Positions 53,475 to 62,305 of a DNA stretch of 64,000 nt are shown piece after piece (position 1 is the stretch's first letter; every line of letters starts with the position of its first letter). Origin of the DNA: Natronococcus amylolyticus DSM 10524 (GTDB lineage: Archaea; Halobacteriota; Halobacteria; Halobacteriales; Natrialbaceae). The notes under the pieces are model-generated. The model was not told where the DNA came from and did not search any database. It saw only the letters and a program-made list of their open reading frames with translations. Both the position numbers and the translations under genes were made by a program. The stretch spans positions 117,392 through 181,391 of the forward strand of contig NZ_AOIB01000036.1 of assembly GCF_000337675.1 (NCBI RefSeq), given 5' to 3'.

Positions 53475-55304
53475 TTAGATGAAGAGTGCGACAGCGAGTG
53501 CGAGTGTGAGCACGCCTGCGGCCACGTAAACCGTCAGGCCGACCCCGAGTTTGGCGCCGGTCTTCCCGGGCGTGTCCTCGTACCGGCGGTCGTAGGCGTC
53601 TCGCCAGCGGTCGGGAATCGTTCCTCGAATGGCCGTGTTCGGGTCGTGGATGGCGCCGACGAGCCGCCAGCCGGTGCCGACGACCAGGTCGTCGACCCGG
53701 TTGTAGACCGCGCCGATGCCGCCCGACAGTCCGCGCGTCCCGTAGAACGTCGCCGGATCGTAGAGCTGGTCGACGTCGAACCCGCCGTGAAGCCGATCCA
53801 TGATCGGCTTGCCGAGGACGAAGATCGCGATCCCCCCGGCGGCGAGGTAGCTGGCCTTGAACAGATGAGCGGACGAGTAGGGGTTGAGATCGAGCTCGCC
53901 GGACATCGGCAGGTACGGAACCAGCGCCTGGTAGTAGACGCCGAAGACGATACAGGCGGCGGCGACGGCGCCGGAGACGATCGCGTGCCCGAGGTTCGCG
54001 TCGGTCGTCTCGATCGGGTCGCCGTATAGGAAGGCGTAGTAGCCGAACTTGATGAACGACGCGAACGTCCCCATGCTCCCGATCACGATCATCCAGAACA
54101 GGACGTCGATCGAGAAGTCACCGAAGATGACGAGGTCGGACGCGAAGTCGTAGTCGGCGGCGTCCATCACCATCCCCTTGCTGATGAAGCCGTTGAAGCC
54201 GGGGACGCCGCTAATCGACATGGCGCCGATGAGGAAGACGACCAGCGCGATCGGGGCGGAGGTACCGACTGCCCCGAAGTTGTCGAGCCGGTTCTCCTTC
54301 AGCTGGAGGATCAGGATGCCGGCGGCCATGAACAGCAGTCCCTTGTAGAGGATGTGGTTGAACAGGTGGGCGAACGCGCCGGCGATCCCGAGCGCGGAGC
54401 CGACGCCGATGCCGGCGAGCATGATTCCGACCTGGGACTGGATGTGGTAGGACAGCAGCCGTCGCATGTCCTTCTGTGCCAGCGCGAAGCTCGCCCCGTA
54501 GATCGCCATCCCGGCGCCGACGAACGCGAGCACGACGCTCCCGTCGGGGAACGCACGGTAGGCGGCGTAGACGGCGGTCTTCGTGGTGTAACAAGCGAGG
54601 AAGACCGACGTGGCGACGTGGGGCTGTGGGTAGGTGTCGGGCAGCCAGCTGTGGAGCCCGATCATCGCCGTGTTGACACCGATCCCGACGCCGGCGAGGA
54701 CGGCGGCCAGCGAAACCGTGCTCCCGGCGACCTCGATCGGAACGCCGCCGATCCCCGTCCCGTCGAAGTGGAGGGCGGTCGGGCTCGGATCGACTGCGAA
54801 CAGGTAGAGCACGACCCCGGCCAGCAAGAGGCTTCCGCCGATACCGTGTGCGAGCGCGTAGCGATAGCCCGCCCGCACCGCGGTCCCGCCGGAGAGCCAG
54901 ACGAAGACGGTGCTCGTGATGGCCATCACTTCCCAGCCGACGACCAGCCCGAGCCAGTCGCCGACCGTGACCGTCCAGATCGACGGTGCGACGTAGGCCA
55001 GCCCCCACAGGAGGTGGCGGTTGTCGGTGTCGGCGAAGTACGCCCACGCGACCGCGGCAGCGCCGAACCCGCCGAAGATAATTGCCATCAGCCTCGAGAA
55101 GTCGTCGACTGCCACGACGATGATCTCGAGACCCATGAAGGTGTACGTCGGACCCACACCTTCGGGGACGAGCAGCGCCCAGGCGACGACGGCCAGCAAC
55201 GAGGCGACGCTGACGCCGTGGGCGATTCGCCGAGAGGCGAACGGTACGATCAGGGCTGCAACGGCGACGATCAGCGCCGGTGGAATCGAGAGTAGTTCGT
55301 TCAT
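53475..55304 (-). CDS. Mrp antiporter, NuoL/MrpA-type subunit with TM7 Lys replaced
   Basis: A 609-residue complex-I-like antiporter subunit, longer than MrpD because of a C-terminal extension (DQLYDPATFYGTRGLSGGIGAVYNRVDDLVV) typical of NuoL/HyfB-like proteins. TM5 Glu is kept (LVVGWEVMAITSTV). At TM7 the usual Lys is Asn (GIGVNTAMIGLHSWLPDTY), and the nearby K of 'YKY' is Arg (AGYRYALAH). It overlaps the upstream subunit's stop by one base. It probably replaces the N-terminal part of bacterial MrpA in this split system. Confidence 0.85.
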   Translation of the reverse strand: MNELLSIPPALIVAVAALIVPFASRRIAHGVSVASLLAVVAWALLVPEGVGPTYTFMGLEIIVVAVDDFSRLMAIIFGGFGAAAVAWAYFADTDNRHLLWGLAYVAPSIWTVTVGDWLGLVVGWEVMAITSTVFVWLSGGTAVRAGYRYALAHGIGGSLLLAGVVLYLFAVDPSPTALHFDGTGIGGVPIEVAGSTVSLAAVLAGVGIGVNTAMIGLHSWLPDTYPQPHVATSVFLACYTTKTAVYAAYRAFPDGSVVLAFVGAGMAIYGASFALAQKDMRRLLSYHIQSQVGIMLAGIGVGSALGIAGAFAHLFNHILYKGLLFMAAGILILQLKENRLDNFGAVGTSAPIALVVFLIGAMSISGVPGFNGFISKGMVMDAADYDFASDLVIFGDFSIDVLFWMIVIGSMGTFASFIKFGYYAFLYGDPIETTDANLGHAIVSGAVAAACIVFGVYYQALVPYLPMSGELDLNPYSSAHLFKASYLAAGGIAIFVLGKPIMDRLHGGFDVDQLYDPATFYGTRGLSGGIGAVYNRVDDLVVGTGWRLVGAIHDPNTAIRGTIPDRWRDAYDRRYEDTPGKTGAKLGVGLTVYVAAGVLTLALAVALFI

Positions 55305-57001
55305 TATTCAGACACCTCCATCGCTCCGTCGACGATTCCCTCGATGAGATCGAAGAAGACGACGTAGTCCGGAGCCACGCCGAACAGGAGCATCAGCGTC
55401 GCGGTAGTCATCAGCGGGACGAGCAACAACGGCGTCGTCTCCCCGCCGCGCCAGTCGGAGCGGTCCCATCCGTCCGCCGGTGGGAGCTCGGGACGACCGT
55501 GGTTGTCGTGGTCCTCGTGCTGTTCGTCGTCGTCCGGGGACGTGCCCCCGTCCGGACGGTACGCCCGCTCGCCGGGCGAGCCGCCGAAGGGATTCTCGAG
55601 CACCGGCTTCTGACCGGCGGCGTCTTCGGACTCGAAAAACGCCGTGTAAATAACTGGCCAGAAGTAGCCGACGTTCAGCGCCCCCGAAATGACGAGCAGC
55701 GGGACGACCAGCAGGTAGCCCGCTTCGGCCCCGCCCCAGATGAGGTGCCACTTGCTGACGAAACCGGCCATTAGCGGGATGCCGGCCATGCTGAAGCTGG
55801 CGAGGCCGAACGCACCCATCGTGATCGGCATCCGCTTGCCGACCCCGGCCATTTCGCTGATGTACTTGACGTCGAGCTGGACGTACAGCGCACCGGCACA
55901 CAGGAACAGCGTCAGCTTCGAGAACGCGTGTGCCGGGATGTGGAGCAACCCTCCCATCAGCCCCATCTGAGACAGCAGGGAGAGCCCGAGGACGATGTAC
56001 GACAGTTGTGCGATCGTCGAGTACGCCAGTCGTGCTTTGAGATTGTCCTGGCGGAGCGCGAACAGACTCGCGATGAGGATCGTCGCGCCGGCAGCGATCG
56101 TCAGCGGCAGCCCCATGCCGATGTCGCCGACCGCCCCGGGTCCGAAGACGTCGATTACGGTTCGCGCGACGCCGAACGCACCGGCCTTGACGACCGCGAC
56201 CGCGTGCAACAGCCCCGAAACCGGCGTCGGCGCGACCATCGCACTGGGCAGCCAGGAGTGAAACGGCATCACGCCGGCCTTCACCGCGAAGCCACCGGCA
56301 AGCAGCGCGAAGGCCCCACGTGCGGCCCACGGATCGGCTGCTGCAACTTCCGCGATTCCCTCGATGCCGCCTCGAGTGAACGTGATGCTGCCGGTCAGCC
56401 AGTAGATCGCGAGCATCCCGCCGAAGATCGCCAGTCCGCCCGAGAGCGCGTACGCGAGGTACTTGTACCCCGAAACCCGGGCCTCCTCGGATTCGTCGTG
56501 GGCGACCAGCGGGTAGGTCGCGAGCGTCAGCACCTCGTAGAAGACCAGCAGCATGAACAGGTTCGAGGCGAACGCGACGCCGAGCGCCGCGCCGACGCTG
56601 GCACACAGCATCGCGAAGAAGCGCGTCTGGAACGGCTCGTGGTGGCCGCGCATGTAGCCGATGCTGTAGATCGCGGTCACCACGTAGAGGCCGCTGGCGA
56701 CGAGGGCAAAGAGCATCCCGAGCTCGTCGGCCCGGAGCATGAGCTCGATACCCTCGACGAAGAATCCGAGGTCGGTTTCGTGGACTCGCCCCTCGAGGAC
56801 GTCCGGGACCATGCTGGCCACGATCCCGAACATCGCCACGGCGGCGAGGATCGACCACGCCTCACGGACGTTGGGTCGGTTCTTCGAGAGGAAGATCAGC
56901 CCGACGGTGAGTAGCGGGACGAGCAGTACGGCGAGCGGTCGCAGCGAGTCGACGGTCTCGGTCCCGGCGCTCGCGACGATCGCCTCAGTCATCGCCTCCA
57001 C
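55304..57001 (-). CDS. mnhD: Mrp antiporter subunit D-like protein
   Basis: A 565-residue proton channel subunit. TM5 Glu (LLVFYEVLTLATYPLV), TM7 Lys (GGFAVKAGVMPFHSWLPSAM) and TM8 Lys (AVAVVKAGAFGVAR) are all present. A 60-residue soluble acidic/His loop (DDDEQHEDHDNHGRPELPP) precedes the last helices, near the C-terminus. Its start overlaps the mnhC stop. This is the first of three antiporter-like subunits in the operon. Confidence 0.88.
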   Translation of the reverse strand: MEAMTEAIVASAGTETVDSLRPLAVLLVPLLTVGLIFLSKNRPNVREAWSILAAVAMFGIVASMVPDVLEGRVHETDLGFFVEGIELMLRADELGMLFALVASGLYVVTAIYSIGYMRGHHEPFQTRFFAMLCASVGAALGVAFASNLFMLLVFYEVLTLATYPLVAHDESEEARVSGYKYLAYALSGGLAIFGGMLAIYWLTGSITFTRGGIEGIAEVAAADPWAARGAFALLAGGFAVKAGVMPFHSWLPSAMVAPTPVSGLLHAVAVVKAGAFGVARTVIDVFGPGAVGDIGMGLPLTIAAGATILIASLFALRQDNLKARLAYSTIAQLSYIVLGLSLLSQMGLMGGLLHIPAHAFSKLTLFLCAGALYVQLDVKYISEMAGVGKRMPITMGAFGLASFSMAGIPLMAGFVSKWHLIWGGAEAGYLLVVPLLVISGALNVGYFWPVIYTAFFESEDAAGQKPVLENPFGGSPGERAYRPDGGTSPDDDEQHEDHDNHGRPELPPADGWDRSDWRGGETTPLLLVPLMTTATLMLLFGVAPDYVVFFDLIEGIVDGAMEVSE

Positions 57002-57374
57002 CTCCCGTATTCGTGTCGTCGCCCTCGCTGGCAGCGATCATCGCCTCGATCTCGCGAGTGTCCAGGGTTCCGAACTCCGAGTAGAGCCGGATCACGAGCG
57101 CGAGCGCGAGGGCCGTCAGCGAAACGCCGACGACAATTGCCGTCAGGACGAGCACGTGAACCATCGGGTTGGAGTACGGCTCGCCGAGTCCGATGATCGG
57201 CGGGTTCGCGTCCTCGACGTAACCGATCGTCACGAGCATCAGATAGACTGAAATCTGGGCGAAGTTGAGCCCGATTACCTTCTTGATCAGGTTCGGGTTG
57301 TCGATCATCATGTACGTCCCGATCAGAAACAGCGTGAACGCCGCCAGATAGTAGTGATAGGTTCCCTCGATCAT
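56985..57374 (-). CDS. mnhC: Mrp antiporter subunit C
   Basis: A 129-residue NuoK-like protein with three helices: YHYYLAAFTLFLIGTYMM, LIKKVIGLNFAQISVYLMLV and HVLVLTAIVVGVSLTALALALVIRLY. The ATG at 57374 overlaps the mnhB stop (ATGA). The frame upstream to 57656 is a shadow of mnhB. The tail is acidic and Gly-rich. Confidence 0.9.
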   Translation of the reverse strand: MIEGTYHYYLAAFTLFLIGTYMMIDNPNLIKKVIGLNFAQISVYLMLVTIGYVEDANPPIIGLGEPYSNPMVHVLVLTAIVVGVSLTALALALVIRLYSEFGTLDTREIEAMIAASEGDDTNTGGGGDD

Positions 57375-58093
57375 GCGTTGTCTCCTCCGTTTCCGTTGTC
57401 GCTCTCGCTCGTGGCGTTCCCGTCCTTCTCGGCCTTCTCGTAGCCGGCCGCGAGCCAGATCACGAGTCCGGTGATCACGCCACTGACGAGGGCGGCGATC
57501 GCGACCTCGGCGAGCTTGACCATGTCTTCGACCGACAGCGGGAAGACGAACAGTTCGAGGATCGCGCCCCCGAGCGGGACTGCGGCGACGGCGATCCCAC
57601 CGAACAGGAACGCGCCGAGTACGAACAGTCCGGCCAGCCCCAGTGGATCGATCCACTTGCGGGTCGGGTCGAAGCCGAACGCCAGCCCGATCAGAACGAT
57701 CGCCGACGCCATCACGACGCCACCCTGGAACGCGCCGCCAGGAAGGCTAGTTCCGAACAGGGTCAGATAGACACCGAACGCCACGACGAACGGCGTCAGG
57801 ATCCGCGCTACCGTCTTGACGACGGGGGTCTGGATGACCGGCGACGTGGTCTTTTCGACGCGCTCGTCGACGACCCCTCCGGAGCGGGCGTCTTCGGCTG
57901 TATCCTGTGTCTCCGTCCGCGGCTGCTCTTCGGTAACCGCCTCTTTCGGATCGGGGTCGTCCTCGGGAACGTAGCCGTGGACGTCCTCGTCGGCGGCGTC
58001 GGTATCGGTGCCGCCGTCGGGGCGCGATTCCGAGGTGGAGTCCATCCCGTCGTCGCTCTTGTCGACATCGCGGGGTGTGTCGTCACCAGTCAT
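57371..58093 (-). CDS. mnhB: Mrp antiporter subunit B with long acidic N-terminus
   Basis: A 240-residue protein. Residues 1-85 are an acidic, disordered extension not found in bacterial MrpB. The MnhB domain follows: SPVIQTPVVKTVARILTPFVVAFGVYLTLFG, SLPGGAFQGGVVMASAIVLIGLAFG, with four helices. The start at 58093 overlaps the stop of the MrpA-tail gene. The extension presumably lies in the salty cytoplasm and may only be a halophilic adaptation. Confidence 0.88.
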   Translation of the reverse strand: MTGDDTPRDVDKSDDGMDSTSESRPDGGTDTDAADEDVHGYVPEDDPDPKEAVTEEQPRTETQDTAEDARSGGVVDERVEKTTSPVIQTPVVKTVARILTPFVVAFGVYLTLFGTSLPGGAFQGGVVMASAIVLIGLAFGFDPTRKWIDPLGLAGLFVLGAFLFGGIAVAAVPLGGAILELFVFPLSVEDMVKLAEVAIAALVSGVITGLVIWLAAGYEKAEKDGNATSESDNGNGGDNA

Positions 58094-58704
58094 AGGATGT
58101 CCTCCCGTTCGAGTACGACGAGAATGCTTACTGCTGCGGCGAACGCGACGATGAGTTCGCCGAGCGTGTCCAGTCCGCGGTAGACGACGAGCACCGAGAC
58201 GACCGCGTTGGGGAACCCGGCCTCCTCGAGCGTGTTCTCGATGTAGTGGCCGTACGGCGTGAGTTCGCCGTCGGCGTAAGTCTCGACGACCGCGGGCGCG
58301 TTCTCGGCGCCGACGGGCTCGAGCGAGAGGATGACGTAGCCCAGCGGGATCGCGAGGGCACCGACCATCATCAGCGCCGGTACGTTGATCGACCGGAACG
58401 CCCCGTCGGCGGTGCTCCCGCCGTCGGTTTCGGCGGTTCGAGCGCCGGTCTCTTCGCTCTCGCCGGACATGCCCGTCGTTTTCATCACGGTGATCAGGAA
58501 CAGCACCGACGTGACGCCGGCGCCGACTGCCGCTTCGATCAGCGCGACGTCCGGCGCGGCCAGTAAGACCCAGATCACCGCGATTCCGAGGGTAAACGCG
58601 GCGAACGTAACGATCGCGCCGACGATGTCGCGCGAGAACGCGACCAGCACTGCGGCCGCGACGACGAACAGGATGAGTGCAAGCTCGAGTCCAAGCCACA
58701 TCAT
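58090..58704 (-). CDS. MrpA C-terminal domain protein (DUF4040 plus MrpB-like)
   Basis: A 204-residue protein. The N-terminal DUF4040 part (DIVGAIVTFAAFTLGIAVIWVLLAAPDVALIEAAVGAGVTSVLFL) corresponds to the C-terminal NuoJ-like section of bacterial MrpA. The second half has three more segments, ending FAAAVSILVVLEREDIL. It shows that MrpA is split in this organism, with the large half replaced by a separate subunit. It overlaps mnhG and mnhB by 4 bases each. Confidence 0.85.
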   Translation of the reverse strand: MMWLGLELALILFVVAAAVLVAFSRDIVGAIVTFAAFTLGIAVIWVLLAAPDVALIEAAVGAGVTSVLFLITVMKTTGMSGESEETGARTAETDGGSTADGAFRSINVPALMMVGALAIPLGYVILSLEPVGAENAPAVVETYADGELTPYGHYIENTLEEAGFPNAVVSVLVVYRGLDTLGELIVAFAAAVSILVVLEREDIL

Positions 58705-59042
58705 GGCGAGTCACCTCCGTGTTCCGCGGTAGTGTCGTTCTCGTCGGTCGTCCATACCTCGATGTCCTGACTGTACGCGGCGCGGGTGATCGAGTGGGCT
58801 GCCGTCGGATTCGTGATGTAGATGAACACGAGCAGCAGGATCGTTCGAAGAATCTCGCCCGTGGTGCCGAAGTAGATCCCGACGGCGACGATCGTGAACC
58901 CGGCACCGAGGGTATCGGCCTTGGTCGCTGCGTGTGAGCGCGTGTAGACGTCCGGAAGGCGGAGCACGCCGACGGCGGCGACCAGCGTGAAGAACACGCC
59001 AAGCGCCACGAAGAGCACGATGACAGCCGTTAGCAGCGTCAT
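58701..59042 (-). CDS. mnhG: Mrp antiporter subunit G
   Basis: A 113-residue protein with three helices and the family motif GVLRLPDVYTRSHAATKADTLGAGF. I use ATG 59042, which forms an ATGA overlap with the mnhF stop; GTG 59048 would add two residues. The acidic tail is variable. Confidence 0.9.
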   Translation of the reverse strand: MTLLTAVIVLFVALGVFFTLVAAVGVLRLPDVYTRSHAATKADTLGAGFTIVAVGIYFGTTGEILRTILLLVFIYITNPTAAHSITRAAYSQDIEVWTTDENDTTAEHGGDSP

Positions 59043-59323
59043 CGCCACTTCACCTCCTCGGCCCGGTAGGAGAACCGACCGACCGCCAGACTCAGGACGA
59101 AGTTGAGGATGGCGTAGACGATAGCGATGTCAAGATACTCCGGCCGATCGAGTCCGGCCGCGATCAGTGCCAGGATGATGACGGTGCTGGTACCGATCAC
59201 GTTGATCGCAACCACCCGGTCGTGCGTCGTCGGGCCGGCTACGACACGGTACAACACCGCGATCGCAAGGACGACGACGATCGCCGCGCCGAGTATCATG
59301 GCCGCGTTGGCGAGGTCAGTCAT
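59039..59323 (-). CDS. mnhF: Mrp antiporter subunit F
   Basis: A 94-residue protein with three helices and the family block VAGPTTHDRVVAINVIGTSTVIILALIA (the conserved 'DRV.A.' region). ATG 59323 overlaps the mnhE stop by 8 bases. It follows mnhE and precedes mnhG, as in Mrp operons generally. Confidence 0.9.
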   Translation of the reverse strand: MTDLANAAMILGAAIVVVLAIAVLYRVVAGPTTHDRVVAINVIGTSTVIILALIAAGLDRPEYLDIAIVYAILNFVLSLAVGRFSYRAEEVKWR

Positions 59324-60383
59324 CGGCCTCACCTCCGGATTCCGCTTCCGCGCTCGCTCCGGCTCCGGCGACGGCGTCGGCCGACTGCACGACCGGCTCC
59401 ATGTCGCCTCGAGCGAGTGGTCCGGGAAGATCGGCGCCCTCGCGGCCGTAAAAGAGGATCCGGACCGCCCGCTCGTGAAGCCCCTCGGCGAGGTCCTTGC
59501 GGGCCGAGGGGGCCAGGGAGTGAACGAGCAGTTCGCTCCCGACGGTGTCGACCGTCAGCGTTCCCGGTGTCAGCGTGATGCTGTTGGCGAAGGCAGTTAC
59601 GGAGAGGCCGTCGCCGACCGCGGCATCGACCCGGTCGAGACAGGGATCGATCGGCAGCGACGGGTGCAAAACGACGTAGGCGAACTGGACGTTCGCCTTG
59701 GCGATCTCCCACAGTAGATAGGGGACGAACACCACGCCGCGACCGAGCGTCGCCAGCGCGGAGCCGACGTGGGGCGTCCGCTCGAACGCGACGTTCCGCA
59801 GAAGCACGGCGGTTATCAGTGCGGTCACGGCTCCGGTCCAGAGTGCAAACGGATAGGTCGGCCCACCCAGGGCGACGTAGAATCCGAACGCCATGGCCGC
59901 GATGACGCCGCCGCGAATTAGCTCCGGACCGGTCGGTCGCCAGCTTCTCGAGACTGGCGCGACCTCGTACCGAATGTTCGACTCGGCCAGCACCGTCTCC
60001 ATGCTCTGCAGCACGTGTGCGGTTGCGTCGACGGAGTAGTCGGGATCGATAATCACCCGGTCGAGGTCGTGCTCCGCGACGTAGTCGACCAGTAGCTCGA
60101 AGTGGTTCACCGGGTCGGCGAAGTACTCGTCGGTGCCCAGCAGGCTCGTCCGGATCGAGACGCCGTTGCCGGCTGCCCCGGTCGCGTACTTCTCGGCCGT
60201 CGAAAGAAGCGTCTCGTCGCGGTCGAGACCCTCATTGCCGACGTGGTGGCCCGGGGCCGTGAGGACGAGGTGGACGGCGCCACTGCCGTCCCCTTTCTCG
60301 ACCGTGTCGACGGCGTACTCGACTGTCTCCTCGAGCGTCGGCGATGGGCTCACCGGAACGAGCACGCCGTTCGTGTCGCTCAC
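59316..60383 (-). CDS. mnhE: Mrp antiporter subunit E with an N-terminal Usp-like domain
   Basis: A 355-residue fusion. Residues 1-145 resemble a universal stress domain (VLVPVSPSPTLEETVEYAVDTVEKG, HDLDRVIIDPDYSV). Residues 165-330 form MnhE (FGFYVALGGPTYPFALWTGAVTALITAVLLRNVAF, FVPYLLWEIAKANVQFAYVVLHPSLPIDP, ANSITLTPGTLTVD). Bacterial MnhE lacks the first domain, which could sense nucleotides or stress and gate the complex. GTG 60383 is preferred; ATG 60431 is in frame. First gene of the operon. Confidence 0.88.
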   Translation of the reverse strand: MSDTNGVLVPVSPSPTLEETVEYAVDTVEKGDGSGAVHLVLTAPGHHVGNEGLDRDETLLSTAEKYATGAAGNGVSIRTSLLGTDEYFADPVNHFELLVDYVAEHDLDRVIIDPDYSVDATAHVLQSMETVLAESNIRYEVAPVSRSWRPTGPELIRGGVIAAMAFGFYVALGGPTYPFALWTGAVTALITAVLLRNVAFERTPHVGSALATLGRGVVFVPYLLWEIAKANVQFAYVVLHPSLPIDPCLDRVDAAVGDGLSVTAFANSITLTPGTLTVDTVGSELLVHSLAPSARKDLAEGLHERAVRILFYGREGADLPGPLARGDMEPVVQSADAVAGAGASAEAESGGEADD

Positions 60384-60965
60384 GTCGCCCACCTCCGTCG
60401 GTACTTCCGACCCGCATCGACCGGGCGACATGGGGAGACGATCGACGCGGGCGTTCGGCCGTTGGTCCCACGGGAGACCGCCTGTCGAACGGCCACCGTG
60501 TCCGACAGCGGTACGTGCAGTCGCTCAGCTGCCACCGCAGATTCCTCCTGGTGACCGTCGTTTGCTACTCATAGCTCTCTTCTCGTTAGTCGGACCAAGC
60601 GCCAGACGTAGGAAAACTATTTCGTTATCCGCCGACGCGAAGGGAATCGATAAATAGTCGGAAGCTGCGCTTCGTTGTTCCTGCTCGATGCCTAATATCG
60701 GCAATCGATCTCCATATGTTAGATTCTTCGCGATCAGGTCGCGTGGACCGGACGCACACCCCCGATTCGGGTGTGGACGCCGCGATGTCCCCATTGTGTG
60801 CCCGCCAACTCGAGTAGACCAGAGAGCAAGCGTCCACGACGAATCGACCGATCGCCCGGTGGCGGTTGTATAGACGCGATAACCGCGGAGGTCGCCGTCG
60901 TCGACCGGTTCAGTATCGAACCACAATCTTTACAATCACACTTTCAGTAGGTAAAGCTGATTTGC
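60384..60965. other. Divergent promoter region of the Mrp operon and cbtBA
   Basis: There is no supported gene in these 582 bp, which are more AT-rich than the flanks. A hairpin with 7 bp arms (CACACCC/GGGTGTG) lies at 60755-60775. I looked for a cobalamin riboswitch upstream of cbtB and did not see a convincing one. Confidence 0.5.
60927..60935 (+). promoter_or_regulatory. Candidate TATA element of cbtB
   Basis: TCTTTACAA lies about 31-39 bases before the cbtB ATG in an AT-rich stretch and would place the transcription start close to the start codon. Confidence 0.35.
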
Positions 60966-61148
60966 ATGGCTGGAGAAACCGTTGCCGACCGAATCGACGC
61001 CGCACGGGCGGTGCTAACACCGATCCAGGCCGCAACCGGCCTGACGTTCGCCGCGGGGATCGCGTTCGTACTCGTGTTCCTGCAGGACCCGCTCGCACAC
61101 GACGCGATGCACAACTTCCGGCACGCAGCGGGGATCACCTGCCACTGA
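60966..61148 (+). CDS. cbtB: Cobalt transporter subunit CbtB
   Basis: A 60-residue protein with one membrane helix (AATGLTFAAGIAFVLVFL) and the diagnostic His/Cys box at the end, HDAMHNFRHAAGITCH, which is thought to bind cobalt. It directly precedes cbtA (4 bp gap), as in other B12-linked CbtAB pairs. Confidence 0.92.
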   Translation: MAGETVADRIDAARAVLTPIQAATGLTFAAGIAFVLVFLQDPLAHDAMHNFRHAAGITCH

Positions 61149-61152
61149 ACCG

Positions 61153-61896
61153 ATGCTCTATGACTACCTCCGCCGGGGCGTGCAGGCGGGCGTGATCGCC
61201 GGCCTCGCGTACGGGCTATTCATGGCGTTCGTCGCGAATCCGCTCAGCGAGTACCTTCACCACGCACAACACGACCACGGCCACGATCACGGCCACGGTC
61301 ACGATCACGCCCACGCCGTCTCCGAGACGACGACGGCGATCGTCAGCGTCGGGAGTGGCGTCCTCTGGGCGATCTTCCTCGGCGGCGTCTTCGCGATCGC
61401 GCTGTACTTCCTCGAGCCAGCGCTTCCCGGCCGCGGTGCGGGCAGCGCGTTCGTCCTCGCCGGCGCCGGATTCCTGACCGTGTCGGCGACGCCGTGGCTC
61501 GTCCTCCCGCCCGCGGCCCCCGGCGCGGAGCAGCTGTACACGGTCGAGCTTCGACTGGCGGTCTACGTCGGGCTCGTCGCACTCGGCGCGCTCGTCTCGG
61601 TCGCCGCGATCGGTTCGTACGGGCGGGTCGCCTCCCGACACCGGGCGCTCGGACTCGTCGCCGCCACGGTGCCGATCGTCGCGACCACGGTCGTCCTCTC
61701 GACGGTCGCACCGACGATCGTGAGCCACCCCGAGCTGGCCGGCGAACTCGTCTCGGCGTACCAGGCGATGGCCGCGCTGAGCCAGGCCGCGATCTGGGCG
61801 ATCCTCGCCGCGTCGGTGAGCTGGCTCGAGCGCCGTGAGGCGACGTCGACGGCCGGTGTCGTCGGCCCGAACGACCGTCGCTCGACGAGTTCCTGA
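61153..61896 (+). CDS. cbtA: Cobalt transporter subunit CbtA
   Basis: A 247-residue membrane protein with five or six helices. After the first helix (AGVIAGLAYGLFMAFVANPLSEYLHHAQ) comes a His-rich metal loop of alternating His/Asp/Gly, DHGHDHGHGHDHAHA, near residues 40-54. The family is predicted to import cobalt for B12 synthesis, which fits cobQ and cobO in the same window. It follows cbtB by 4 bp. Confidence 0.9.
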   Translation: MLYDYLRRGVQAGVIAGLAYGLFMAFVANPLSEYLHHAQHDHGHDHGHGHDHAHAVSETTTAIVSVGSGVLWAIFLGGVFAIALYFLEPALPGRGAGSAFVLAGAGFLTVSATPWLVLPPAAPGAEQLYTVELRLAVYVGLVALGALVSVAAIGSYGRVASRHRALGLVAATVPIVATTVVLSTVAPTIVSHPELAGELVSAYQAMAALSQAAIWAILAASVSWLERREATSTAGVVGPNDRRSTSS

Positions 61897-61898
61897 TC

Positions 61899-62279
61899 AT
61901 GCAACGACAAACAACCCGACAGCGGGAGCGCCTCGGCTCGTGTGTGCTCGTCTGTACGAACGACCGCGACTCGGAGTACGCCTGCTGTGGCGACGTCGGC
62001 GCCGAGGAGACGCTCGCGGCGGTCAAATCCTGGCTCCGCGAGCGCGGTGCGTTCTGGTCGCCGGTCGGCGTCACGACGACCGGCTGTCTCGGCCTCTGTA
62101 GCGAGGACGGGGCGGCGATCGCGATTCAGCCTCGTGACGAGTGGTATGCCGACGTCACTCCCGAGGACGTACCCGAACTGCTCGAGCGCGAGTTCGGTCC
62201 GAACGCCGACTCGATCGACCAGCGGGCGGTCGATGCGGACGGTAGCGACTCGCTCGGTGCGACTCACCCCGACGATTGA
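61899..62279 (+). CDS. (2Fe-2S) ferredoxin-like thioredoxin-fold protein
   Basis: A 126-residue protein. SCVLVCTNDRDSEYACCG and TTTGCLGLCSEDGAAIAI supply the Cys of a thioredoxin-like 2Fe-2S ferredoxin (C-x4-C early, then C-x3-C). Such genes often lie beside cobalamin and cobaltochelatase genes in haloarchaea, and here it follows cbtA by 2 bp. It may supply electrons for corrin cobalt reduction; that role is inferred from context. Confidence 0.82.
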   Translation: MQRQTTRQRERLGSCVLVCTNDRDSEYACCGDVGAEETLAAVKSWLRERGAFWSPVGVTTTGCLGLCSEDGAAIAIQPRDEWYADVTPEDVPELLEREFGPNADSIDQRAVDADGSDSLGATHPDD

Positions 62280-62305
62280 TCCTGCTGGGCATCGTTACCG
62301 GTCGT

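Noticed and set aside
60525..60926. 133-codon minus-strand frame between the Mrp operon and cbtB
   Set aside because: AT-rich divergent promoter region, no family pattern, no acidic bias.
60600..60965. Cobalamin riboswitch upstream of cbtBA
   Set aside because: CbtAB genes are B12-riboswitch controlled in many bacteria, but I could not find a convincing B12 box or core fold here.
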